From Bryobacteraceae bacterium (GTDB taxonomy: Bacteria; Acidobacteriota; Terriglobia; Bryobacterales; Bryobacteraceae), in contig JAICMB010000083.1 of assembly GCA_025929455.1 (NCBI GenBank), forward strand, positions 1-9,761: a stretch of DNA of 9,761 bases. Direction: 5' to 3'. The position numbers were made by a program, and so were the translations under genes. The stretch's first letter is position 1, and each line of letters begins with the position of its first letter. Positions 1 to 6,336 of the stretch are shown in pieces. The notes under the pieces were generated by a model. It was not told the origin of the DNA. It did no database searches and worked only from the letters and a program-made list of their open reading frames with translations.

Positions 1-732
1 TCGCCCATCGTGTACACCTCGGCCGACAGCGTCTTCCAAATCGCGGCGCACGAGGACGTCATTCCCGTCTGGGAGCTGTACAAAATCTGCGAGACGGCGC
101 GCGACCTGCTGCGCGGAAAAAACGAAGTCGGCCGCGTGATCGCGCGTCCGTTCACCGGCGAGGCCGGCGCCTTTGTGCGCACGCCTAATCGCAAGGACTA
201 CGCGGTGCCGCCCCCGCGCGGCATGCTGCTCGACCGCCTCGAAGAGCGCGGTGTGCCGGTGTTCGGCGTCGGCAAGATCTTCGACGTATTTCTGGGGCGT
301 GGCATCGGCGATTACGAAAAGACCAAGGACAACGCCGACGGTATGGCAAAGACGCTCGAGGCCATGAGCGGCTCGCCCGACGGTCTCATTTTCGTGAACC
401 TGGTCGACTTCGACCAGCAGTACGGACACCGCAACGACGTGGAAGGTTACGCGCGCGCTCTCGAACAGGTCGACGGCTGGCTGCCGTCGCTGCTCAATGC
501 GTTGCCACCGAACGATCTCGTCATTTTCAACGCGGATCACGGCTGCGATCCGACCACGGCGTCCACAGATCATAGCCGCGAATACGTGCCGCTGCTGGCC
601 TACACGCCGCGCCGCGAGCACGGCGCCGATCTCGGTACGCGCGCGACCTTGTCCGATATCGGGCAAACCGTCGCGGAAAATTTCGGAACACAAATCAGTA
701 AAGGAGAGAGTTTTCTACACGCGCTTTCATGA
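1..732 (+). CDS. deoB: Phosphopentomutase, 3' part (5' end outside window)
   Basis: Phosphopentomutase interconverts ribose-1-phosphate or deoxyribose-1-phosphate and the 5-phosphates, linking nucleoside salvage to the pentose phosphate pathway in the cytoplasm. The frame is open from base 1, so the true start lies upstream and the GTG at 10 is an internal valine. The visible part begins at the family signature IVYTSADSVFQIAAHE, around residue 150 of typical 390-400 residue enzymes. Five of the known C-terminal metal ligands of this alkaline-phosphatase-superfamily enzyme can be read: Asp and His in FDQQYGHR (bases 412-429), Asp-His in NADHG, and the last His in TDHSRE, with the same spacing as the Bacillus enzyme. 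The catalytic threonine and the first Asp ligand lie outside the window. The stop overlaps the tpiA start as ATGA, suggesting cotranscription and coupling. Identification is very secure. Confidence 0.96.
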   Translation, partial: SPIVYTSADSVFQIAAHEDVIPVWELYKICETARDLLRGKNEVGRVIARPFTGEAGAFVRTPNRKDYAVPPPRGMLLDRLEERGVPVFGVGKIFDVFLGRGIGDYEKTKDNADGMAKTLEAMSGSPDGLIFVNLVDFDQQYGHRNDVEGYARALEQVDGWLPSLLNALPPNDLVIFNADHGCDPTTASTDHSREYVPLLAYTPRREHGADLGTRATLSDIGQTVAENFGTQISKGESFLHALS

Positions 733-1472
733 GCAGAAAACCGGTTATCGCGGGCAACTGGAAGATGTACAAGACGGCGGCCGACACCACCGCTTTTATT
801 GAGCAGTTCCGGCCGCAGGTGGCGGCGACGGCGGACCTTGAGATCGTCATTTGTCCTCCGTTTCTGTCGATTGCGCCCGCGCTCGAAGCATTGCGCGGCA
901 GCAACATCGAGATCGGCGGCCAGAATCTCTACTGGGAGCCGGAGGGCGCTTTTACCGGTGAGGTTTCAGGCCCTATGTTGAAAGCCGCCGGAGCCGCGTG
1001 GGTGATCATCGGGCACTCCGAGCGGCGGCAGTATTTTGGAGAGACGGACGCGACCGTGTTCCGAAAGACAGTCGCGGCGCTGGAGGTCGGGCTGAAGCCG
1101 ATTGTGTGCGTCGGCGAGCTTCTGGCTGAGCGCGAGGCCGGGCACACCGATGCCGTGCTCGAATGGCAATTTCGCGAAGGCCTGGGCCGGCTTACGCCAC
1201 AGCAGTTCGCGCGTGTGGTGATCGCGTACGAGCCGGTGTGGGCGATCGGGACCGGACGTACCGCGACGCCCGCGATTGCTCAGGACGCGCACGCGTTTCT
1301 GCGCGAGCAGGCGCGCGCGGCGTTCGCGGACGATACGGTTCGCATTCTGTACGGCGGAAGCGTGAAGCCGGAGAATATAGACGGCCTCATGGCGCAGCCC
1401 GACATCGACGGCGCGCTCGTCGGGGGCGCGAGTTTGACAGCGGCATCGTTCGCCGCGATTGTGAACTTCTGA
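729..1472 (+). CDS. tpiA: Triosephosphate isomerase
   Basis: Cytoplasmic glycolytic enzyme that interconverts dihydroxyacetone phosphate and glyceraldehyde-3-phosphate. The 247-residue product has the normal family length and all active-site signatures: AGNWKMYK with Asn10 and Lys12, IIGHSERR with the electrophilic His96, AYEPVWAIGTG with the catalytic base Glu168, and the phosphate-gripping YGGSVKPEN near 208-215 plus GALVGGASL near 228-236. The ATG at 729 gives the canonical N-terminus MSRKPVIAGNWKM, and no ATG, GTG or TTG start lies just upstream in frame. The best Shine-Dalgarno (AAGGAG, 701-706) is 22 bases away, unusually far, so the ATGA overlap with deoB probably matters for translation. 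The next gene starts one base after the stop. The deoB-tpiA pairing joins sugar-phosphate metabolism to glycolysis. Confidence 0.98.
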   Translation: MSRKPVIAGNWKMYKTAADTTAFIEQFRPQVAATADLEIVICPPFLSIAPALEALRGSNIEIGGQNLYWEPEGAFTGEVSGPMLKAAGAAWVIIGHSERRQYFGETDATVFRKTVAALEVGLKPIVCVGELLAEREAGHTDAVLEWQFREGLGRLTPQQFARVVIAYEPVWAIGTGRTATPAIAQDAHAFLREQARAAFADDTVRILYGGSVKPENIDGLMAQPDIDGALVGGASLTAASFAAIVNF

Positions 1473-1473
1473 G

Positions 1474-2787
1474 ATGCTGGCCGCGCTCCCGCTCCTGCTA
1501 CTGATGGCGGAGGCCAACCACCCGCACCTCGCACTACCTCCGGCCTACGACGAACTGGCGCGCCTGGCGCAATCCGCGCCCGCCGCCATCGCCGCCGACA
1601 CGTGGCTGTGGATTGCGGAATCGGGCAACGTATCCAATAAGGACGCGAAGAAAGACCTGATCGAGCACGCGTTCGCGGTGGCGGCCTCGGCGCAACTCCG
1701 TATGCCGTTTCGAGGGTCCGCTCCCGACACCCCTGCAGGCATGTTGGTGGCCGCGTCGAAGCTGGGGCTGGATGCGTTGACACTGCAATCGCGGGCGGTC
1801 GTCGACATGATCGCGCTCGATCCACGCCGCGCGCGTGAAATGTTCCAGGGCATCGGCACGCCTGAAGTAAAGCCGCTCTCGTGCTCCGACCGTGCGGTCA
1901 CCGAGGTGGGAGCGTATTACGCGGCATTGGGCGCGTTGATCAGCAGTGCTTTCACCCGGGAGGAGCGGGCGCGCGGTGATGCCGCCGGTCTGCTCATCGG
2001 GGTTCTGTCGCGCATTGGTTCGCCGGTGGAATTGACGCCGGCGCTGAAGCTCGCCGCAGCCGCGGGACGTACGCCTGACGAACGCGCATCCGTGCTTTCG
2101 CGCCTGGCCAGCATACTGGAAACGTTGTCCGCGGACGACCGCACGTATTCGCTCACCATCGATGCGCTCAGCGCCGCTACGCCCGCGGAACTAAAGCCGG
2201 CGCTGGCGAAATACAGGGAGCGGCAGGGGGGAGCGACACACTGCCAGGCTCCGGGCCAAACCGCGTCAGCGTCCATCGGGGGCGCCCAGGCCCCTGCCGC
2301 GCAGGAGCAGGAAGACGCGTACTGGCAGACGCCCACTGCACGGCACATCCTCGAATTGGGACAGCGTTTGCGGTTCAGTCCCGGCAACATCGCGCTCAGC
2401 GCCGCCGAACGCAGCACGCCGGAGTGGAAGCAGCGTCTGACCGAGTTTCTGGACCAGGTGGACGCTTGGCCTGCGGCAGGCGAGCGATCGGAAACCGACT
2501 ATTTCAACGAGCGCGCGATCGTGTACGAAGCGCTGATCGAGTTGATGCCGGTCGGCGCCGATCGCGACAAAGTCATCGATGCGTTCGCGTCGTTTCTGAG
2601 TGGGTCGGACGCGCAGCGTACCGCTCCGGCGACGTGGTACATGCACGCGCACACGGCCGTGGAGCGTGTGCGGCGGTCAGGCGGCGACACGTCGGCGCTG
2701 TTCAAAGCTTTTGCGGAAAGCGGCAATCCGGCGTTGACCTTATACGCGACTCGGGAGCGGCTGGTCTCGGGTGCCGCCGTTCCGTAA
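1474..2787 (+). CDS. Hypothetical helical protein, probably exported (437 aa)
   Basis: I do not recognise a named family. The product begins MLAALPLLLLMAEANHP, which resembles a short Sec signal peptide with possible cleavage after AEA (about residue 14), although the n-region lacks a positive charge. The rest is mostly amphipathic helix with many Ala and Leu residues, reading like an alpha-solenoid: one block at about 20-250, a low-complexity Gln/Ala/Ser linker at about 250-282, and a second block at about 283-437 that starts YWQTPTARHILELGQ. There are only two cysteines (137 and 257), one near the end of the linker, which would fit a disulfide in an exported protein. No catalytic motif is visible. 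The gene starts one base after the tpiA stop, so it probably shares that transcript. A strong hairpin covers its stop codon. In some lineages secG follows tpiA; this is not SecG. Coding status is well supported by length and frame; function is unknown. Confidence 0.85.
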   Translation: MLAALPLLLLMAEANHPHLALPPAYDELARLAQSAPAAIAADTWLWIAESGNVSNKDAKKDLIEHAFAVAASAQLRMPFRGSAPDTPAGMLVAASKLGLDALTLQSRAVVDMIALDPRRAREMFQGIGTPEVKPLSCSDRAVTEVGAYYAALGALISSAFTREERARGDAAGLLIGVLSRIGSPVELTPALKLAAAAGRTPDERASVLSRLASILETLSADDRTYSLTIDALSAATPAELKPALAKYRERQGGATHCQAPGQTASASIGGAQAPAAQEQEDAYWQTPTARHILELGQRLRFSPGNIALSAAERSTPEWKQRLTEFLDQVDAWPAAGERSETDYFNERAIVYEALIELMPVGADRDKVIDAFASFLSGSDAQRTAPATWYMHAHTAVERVRRSGGDTSALFKAFAESGNPALTLYATRERLVSGAAVP

Positions 2788-2796
2788 CGGCACCCG
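2768..2796 (+). terminator. Hairpin across the stop codon, possible terminator
   Basis: CGGGTGCCG (2768-2776) is perfectly complementary to CGGCACCCG (2788-2796), giving nine pairs around an 11-base loop that contains the TAA stop. The tail is only CGTTTCGTT, a poor U-tract, so intrinsic termination may be partial. It lies at the boundary between the metabolic unit and the flagellar unit, where a terminator is expected. A shorter inner alternative (CCGTT/AACGG) competes for part of the same sequence. Confidence 0.45.
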
Positions 2797-2863
2797 CGTT
2801 TCGTTCCGGCACCGCGCCGGGCCGTGGCGGCACGCAACACTATGACAGGCGGGCGTTGGACAA

Positions 2864-2879
2864 AGGCACGTGGCGTGCA
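2864..2879 (+). promoter_or_regulatory. Possible sigma-54 (RpoN) promoter before fliW
   Basis: AGGCACG, four bases, then GTGCA matches the -24/-12 consensus TGGCACG-N4-TTGCA at 10 of 12 positions and keeps the invariant GG-N10-GC spacing. Transcription would start near 2890, leaving almost no leader for the ATG at 2893 and about 12 bases for the ATG at 2902. Sigma-54 often drives flagellar genes. The region is GC-rich, so a chance match is possible. Confidence 0.35.
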
Positions 2880-2892
2880 TCGGCAACGCTGA

Positions 2893-3369
2893 ATGCCCGA
2901 GATGGACACCAAATACTTCGGCCGCCTCACCTATACAGACGAAGACTGTCTGGAGTTCCCCAACGGCTTGCCGGCGTTTGAGCAAGAGCGGCGCTTCTTG
3001 CCGATCGAACGCCCGGACATGCCGTCGCTTGCGTTCTTGCAAAGTGCGCGCGAGCCGTCCTTATGTTTCCTGGCGGTGCCCGTGGAAGCAATCGACAGCA
3101 GCTATGAAATAGCGGCGTCGGCGGACGATCTTGCCAGTATCGGGCTGCCCGCCGGAGAGCAGCCGCGCATCGGCGTCGAAGCCGCGGTCTGGGTGCTGCT
3201 TTCGGTGTACGAGAACGGTTCCGCCACCGCGAATCTGCTCGCTCCGGTCATAATCAATCTATCGAACAGGCACGCCGTACAGGCCGTGCGCAGCGATTCG
3301 CGCTATTCGCACCGGCATGTGTTGGCTAGCGCCCGCGTACCCGTATCTCCGCAGCAGGCGGCATGCTGA
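2893..3369 (+). CDS. fliW: Flagellar assembly factor FliW
   Basis: FliW is a small cytoplasmic beta-barrel protein that binds flagellin and, when free, binds and antagonises the RNA-binding regulator CsrA. The 158-residue product has the family layout: the N-terminal strand KYFGRLTYTDEDCLEFPNGLPAFE, the central SLCFLAVPVEAIDSSYEI, and the conserved second half with ATANLLAPVIINLSNRHAVQAV and YSHRHVL near residues 118-145. Typical family members are about 130-160 residues. Two starts are possible: ATG 2893, used here, and ATG 2902, which gives MDTKYFGRL. Neither has a strong Shine-Dalgarno, and the later one fits the sigma-54-like element better. The 3' end overlaps csrA by seven bases, so the antagonist and its target are translated as a coupled pair just upstream of flagellin. 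Confidence 0.93.
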   Translation: MPEMDTKYFGRLTYTDEDCLEFPNGLPAFEQERRFLPIERPDMPSLAFLQSAREPSLCFLAVPVEAIDSSYEIAASADDLASIGLPAGEQPRIGVEAAVWVLLSVYENGSATANLLAPVIINLSNRHAVQAVRSDSRYSHRHVLASARVPVSPQQAAC

Positions 3370-3620
3370 TCCTGCGACGGCGGCCGGGAGAAGCGCTGTT
3401 GTTGGGCGACGATATTGAGGTCGAGGTGCTCGAATCCTCTGCATCCGGTGTGAAGCTGGGCATCCGCGCACCTCGCGAAGTCGCCATCTTACGCAAAGAG
3501 CTCAAGAGCACCGCGGAAGAGAATCGCGCGGCTGCGCGCGAGGTCTCCATCGATGCGGTGCGCAGTTCGCTGCAGCCTCTTTTCGAAATTGATTCAAACA
3601 ATCCTCCTCCGCCCCGATAA
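3363..3620 (+). CDS. csrA: Carbon storage regulator CsrA, FliW-type with C-terminal extension
   Basis: CsrA is a homodimeric RNA-binding protein that blocks translation by binding GGA motifs in mRNA leaders. The N-terminus MLILRRRPGEALLLGDDIEVEVLESSASGVKLGIRAPREVAILRKEL covers the whole five-strand core. The RNA-contacting residues Leu4 and Arg44 are present, as is the GVKLGIRAP strand. At 85 residues it is longer than the roughly 61-residue enterobacterial form. The extra segment EENRAAAREVSIDAVRSSL (from about residue 52) resembles the B. subtilis extension, which takes part in FliW binding, and ends in a Pro-rich tail. The ATG lies inside the fliW stop region, giving a seven-base overlap, with only a weak AGGCGGC ahead of it, so translational coupling is likely. 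The last codons contain a sigma-28-like -10 element serving the flagellin gene. Flagellin is the obvious target. Confidence 0.96.
   Translation: MLILRRRPGEALLLGDDIEVEVLESSASGVKLGIRAPREVAILRKELKSTAEENRAAAREVSIDAVRSSLQPLFEIDSNNPPPPR
3594..3620 (+). promoter_or_regulatory. Sigma-28 (FliA)-type promoter for flagellin, inside csrA
   Basis: TCAA (3594-3597) followed 15 bases later by CCCGATAA (3613-3620) closely matches the flagellar sigma factor consensus TAAA/TCAA-N15-GCCGATAA, with seven of eight bases in the -10 element. The TAA of the -10 is the csrA stop codon. Transcription would begin near 3626-3628 and give flagellin its own mRNA with a leader of about 107 bases. Late flagellar genes are the known targets of sigma-28, which supports the call. 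Confidence 0.65.
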
Positions 3621-3629
3621 GGTTCACAG

Positions 3630-3643
3630 GGGCTGCTCAGCCC
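3630..3643 (+). other. Short hairpin at the start of the flagellin leader
   Basis: GGGCT (3630-3634) pairs with AGCCC (3639-3643) around a four-base loop. No T-run follows, so it is not an intrinsic terminator for csrA. If transcription starts near 3627 the hairpin would sit at the very 5' end of the flagellin mRNA, where such structures often protect transcripts from decay. That role is inferred. Confidence 0.4.
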
Positions 3644-3689
3644 GCTAACGCAGCGCACGCAGGTGTCTGCCGCGACGCGCAGCGCCCCG

Positions 3690-3728
3690 CTCGCCAGGAT
3701 GGCGGGACGTGAATAAACTTCAAGGAGA
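3690..3728 (+). promoter_or_regulatory. CsrA-binding region in the flagellin leader, overlapping the ribosome binding site
   Basis: Three GGA motifs lie upstream of the GTG start, at 3697-3699, 3705-3707 and 3724-3726. The first sits in the loop AGGAT of a hairpin with six pairs (3690-3695 with 3701-3706, one of them G-U). The local sequence CAGGATG matches the CsrA consensus core ARGGAUG except for its first base. The last GGA lies inside the Shine-Dalgarno sequence, with CAAGGA matching the CARGGA core exactly. The loop and Shine-Dalgarno motifs are 27 bases apart, a distance one CsrA dimer can bridge. Binding should hide the ribosome binding site and repress flagellin synthesis. Sequence and fold are read directly; binding is inferred. 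Confidence 0.7.
3722..3728 (+). promoter_or_regulatory. Strong ribosome binding site that fixes the GTG start of flagellin
   Basis: AAGGAGA ends six bases before GTG 3735. This decides the non-ATG start, which yields the canonical flagellin N-terminus MSFSINTNTASL. Confidence 0.9.
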
Positions 3729-3734
3729 GAAGAC

Positions 3735-6155
3735 GTGTCTTTTAGCATCAATACCAACACCGCCTCGCTCGATGCGCAAAACTATTTGCGGGTCAGCAGC
3801 GATTTTCAAAACCAGACTATCAACCGTGTTACCTCAGGTTTGCGCATTGTCTCGAGCGGAGATGACGCCGCCGGTCTGGCCATTGCCAATTCCTACCGCT
3901 CCAATGAAGCCGTACTGACGCAGGGTATCCGCAACGCCAACGACGGCCTTAGCCAGTTGCAGATTGCTGACGGCGGCTTGAACAACATCTCGCAGTTGCT
4001 CGATCGCGCGCGGACGCTGGCCACGCAGTCGGCTTCCGGCACGTTCACGGGCGACCGTGGCGTGCTGAACAGCGAATTCCAGAGCGTGCTCAGCGAAGTC
4101 GACCGCCAGGCGCAGGCCATTGGCCTGAACGTGGGCGGAACGTTCGCGAAGTCCCTGGCGGTGTTCATCGGCGGCGGGGCTGGTTCGACCTCGGCCGCGC
4201 AGATCGCCAATGGTTCCGTTTCGGTCGACCTCAGCACCTCCACTGTCGATTCGCTCAGCCTCGGTCTGAAGGGCGTGCAGGCGTCGGGTAAAACCGGCAC
4301 CGACATCGGAACAGGTTCCGCGACTTCCAGCGTGGCGACCATTCTGGCGAATGCAACGAACACTGCCTCTGAAGCGAACGCCGGCTTCACCGATTTCTAT
4401 TTCACCGGCCCGGGCTTCTCGGACACATCCGGCAACAACGTCGTCAAGGTCTCGGTCAACCTGAGCGGCGTGAGCGATACGGCCAGCCTGGTTAACGCCA
4501 TCAACTCGGCGATTCAGGGTACGGCAACTGGTGGATCGCAGCAGGCCACTGCATTCAAGAATTCCAACGTCGTGGCGTCGATCGTAACGGACGCGCAAGG
4601 CCGCTCGCAGCTCGCCTTCAAATCGAGCAGTGCGGCATTTTCGGTTCAGGGTGGCGACAAGGTTGCCAACGCGTTTCTGGGCAATATATCAACCGGGTCC
4701 ACGGGTGTGGACGGCGCGGTCACGGCTACCGGCGCTTCCGCGCTCACGAATGCCGCGACGGCGGGCTCCGTAAAGATTCGCATCCTGGGCGCGGGCCTGG
4801 ACGGTAACTCTTCGAACGACATCAGCCTCACACTGGGCGCTGGCGATACGCGTACGACCATCGTGAGCAATATCAATGCTGCGATTGCTGCGAATGCCAC
4901 TCTTGCGGCTACCGGCATCCAAGCCAGCGTCGATGGCAGCAACAACCTGGTTTTCAGCGGCCACGCGGGACAGACTTTTGAAGTGCTGACCGCCGGTGAC
5001 GTGACGGATCAGTTGGGCTTCGGTGCTTACGCGGGTGCAAGCGGCGTGGCGGGCGGCGGCGTTTTCGACTACAACTCGTTGCAAGCGGCCGGCGCCGCGG
5101 CGGCTAAGACGCAGGGCATCGCGGTTTCCGTCGGCGGCGGAGCCACCGTCGATCTCGGCGTGCTCACCAGCAGCGCCACCGAGGCTACCGCTCTGACCAC
5201 ATTGAACAACGCCTTCCAGGGCAATGCGACGCTTCGTGCGATCGGCCTGGTTGCGACCGACAATGGTGGAAAGATCAAGATCAGCAGCACCACCAACGCG
5301 GACTTCCGGCTACAGTTCTACGCCGGAACCGGCGATGGTTTTGGCTTCGGCGACACCTCCGCCGGATTCGCCGGCCCTGCAACCGATGCAAGCATCGGGA
5401 GCGTGTACGCTGGCAAAACGTCCGTCGATTCTCAGGGCGCCAACTTCAGCGCCAACTCGACCGGGACCGACGCTTACAAGTTCACCGGACTGCGGACTTT
5501 TGGCGATACCCAGACGGTTACGGTCACGGCCGTCGATCCGACCGGGACGCAGCACACGCTAAACGTGAATCTCAGCACCTCGAACGCCAGCAACCTGGAT
5601 CAGGCGCTTTCTACCATCAACACCGCTTTGCAGCAGTCCAACGACACGGTGCTGAAGCAGATTGCGGCCGTGAAGGAACTGGGCACCAGTGGCGCTGTCA
5701 ACAACACGGAAGGGATCCGTTTCCTGAGCTCCGGCACGGCCTTTAAGGTCAGCTTGGGCAGCACGCAAGTGGGCGACGGCATCTCCGACGGCCAGACGGG
5801 CAGTCAGGGCGGCCAGCCGCTCGCGTCTGCCATCGTCGGCGACGGCGGTACCGCCGACATCAGCAACCAGAGCACGGCGCAAGCTGCCGTCACGGCGATG
5901 GCGACCGCGGTCACCACGCTCGGCAAAGCCCAGGCCGTTGTCGGCCGCGGCGAGAACCAGTTCACCTATGCCGTGAACTTGGCCGAGTCGCAGGTCACCA
6001 ATCTCGCTTCGGCGGAATCGCGCATCCGCGATGCCGATCTGGCATCGGAAGCCGCCAACCTGACCAAGGCGCAAATTCTTCTGCAGGCCGGCGTCGCCGC
6101 ACTGGCGCAGGCCAATTCCGCTCCGCAGGCGATCCTGTCGCTGCTGCGTGGGTAA
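3735..6155 (+). CDS. fliC: Flagellin, large, with four central flagellin-IN-like modules
   Basis: Structural protein of the flagellar filament, exported through the flagellar type III system. The 806-residue product starts at GTG with a strong Shine-Dalgarno. The N-terminal D0/D1 region (about 1-140) shows INTNTASLDAQNYL, RVTSGLRIVSSGDDAAGLAIAN and LLDRARTLATQSASG (about 88-102), equivalent to the segment TLR5 recognises in other flagellins, with the key Arg present. The C-terminal D1/D0 region (about 703-806) includes ENQFTYAVNLAESQVTNLASAESRIRDADLASEAANLTKAQIL and ends QAILSLLRG. Between them, four segments near 218-315, 345-440, 460-535 and 580-670 repeat the pattern strand, helix with a (A)LxxINxA-like core, then a GIxA...GxLxFxS strand, as in flagellin-IN modules. 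No cysteine is seen. Many flagellins have 270-550 residues, so this one is big and probably gives a thick or decorated filament. fliS and fliD do not follow. Confidence 0.96.
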   Translation: MSFSINTNTASLDAQNYLRVSSDFQNQTINRVTSGLRIVSSGDDAAGLAIANSYRSNEAVLTQGIRNANDGLSQLQIADGGLNNISQLLDRARTLATQSASGTFTGDRGVLNSEFQSVLSEVDRQAQAIGLNVGGTFAKSLAVFIGGGAGSTSAAQIANGSVSVDLSTSTVDSLSLGLKGVQASGKTGTDIGTGSATSSVATILANATNTASEANAGFTDFYFTGPGFSDTSGNNVVKVSVNLSGVSDTASLVNAINSAIQGTATGGSQQATAFKNSNVVASIVTDAQGRSQLAFKSSSAAFSVQGGDKVANAFLGNISTGSTGVDGAVTATGASALTNAATAGSVKIRILGAGLDGNSSNDISLTLGAGDTRTTIVSNINAAIAANATLAATGIQASVDGSNNLVFSGHAGQTFEVLTAGDVTDQLGFGAYAGASGVAGGGVFDYNSLQAAGAAAAKTQGIAVSVGGGATVDLGVLTSSATEATALTTLNNAFQGNATLRAIGLVATDNGGKIKISSTTNADFRLQFYAGTGDGFGFGDTSAGFAGPATDASIGSVYAGKTSVDSQGANFSANSTGTDAYKFTGLRTFGDTQTVTVTAVDPTGTQHTLNVNLSTSNASNLDQALSTINTALQQSNDTVLKQIAAVKELGTSGAVNNTEGIRFLSSGTAFKVSLGSTQVGDGISDGQTGSQGGQPLASAIVGDGGTADISNQSTAQAAVTAMATAVTTLGKAQAVVGRGENQFTYAVNLAESQVTNLASAESRIRDADLASEAANLTKAQILLQAGVAALAQANSAPQAILSLLRG

Positions 6156-6172
6156 TCCATAATTAATCAACC

Positions 6173-6190
6173 CGCGGCCATCCGGCCGCG
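6173..6190 (+). repeat. First hairpin downstream of flagellin
   Basis: CGCGGCC (6173-6179) and GGCCGCG (6184-6190) form a seven-pair stem with an ATCC loop. No T-run follows. It lies just before the true terminator and may protect the 3' end of the flagellin mRNA. Confidence 0.5.
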
Positions 6191-6197
6191 CAACCGG

Positions 6198-6234
6198 GGG
6201 GCGGCGCAGTATCGGCCGCCCCTCGTATTTTTTT
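6198..6234 (+). terminator. Rho-independent terminator of flagellin
   Basis: GGGGCGGC (6198-6205) pairs perfectly with GCCGCCCC (6215-6222) around a nine-base loop. It is followed by TCGTA and a run of seven T residues (6228-6234). This is a standard intrinsic terminator and marks the end of the flagellar block. Confidence 0.88.
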
Positions 6235-6239
6235 GGCGG

Positions 6240-6255
6240 TCACACAATCGTGTGA
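6240..6255. repeat. Inverted repeat, operator-like, in the gap before the HEAT/VWA gene
   Basis: TCACAC (6240-6245) and GTGTGA (6250-6255) are perfect inverted copies separated by AATC. It starts six bases after the flagellin terminator and about 80 bases before the next gene. The half-site order is the reverse of a CRP site (TGTGA-N6-TCACA), so CRP is not implied. It may be an operator or chance; no clear promoter was found beside it. Confidence 0.3.
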
Positions 6256-6336
6256 GATGGCCATCCGGGTAGAAAACATTAGTACCTCCCCTGTACAGGT
6301 ATTCAGCGTTTCAGCCGATGAGATTACTGGCACACT

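Noticed and set aside
966..1517. Minus-strand open frame across tpiA
   Set aside because: Antisense to a complete, conserved enzyme gene; composition is Arg/Ser/Ala noise.
3630..3643. Short hairpin after csrA considered as an intrinsic terminator
   Set aside because: Only five pairs and no T-run; more likely a 5' leader structure of the flagellin mRNA.
3834..4598. Long minus-strand open frame opposite flagellin (254 residues)
   Set aside because: It is opposite an unmistakable flagellin gene, has low-complexity Arg-rich sequence and no recognisable family; it is a product of GC-rich codon use.
5559..6170. Minus-strand open frame of 203 residues opposite the flagellin C-terminus
   Set aside because: Shadow of the conserved D1/D0 coding sequence; no ribosome binding site or family similarity.
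6294..6321. Second sigma-28-like element (TACA-N16-GCCGATGA) before the HEAT/VWA gene
   Set aside because: The -10-like part matches seven of eight bases, but the -35 is poor, the spacing is one base long, and the gene has no flagellar link; left as a weak possibility only.
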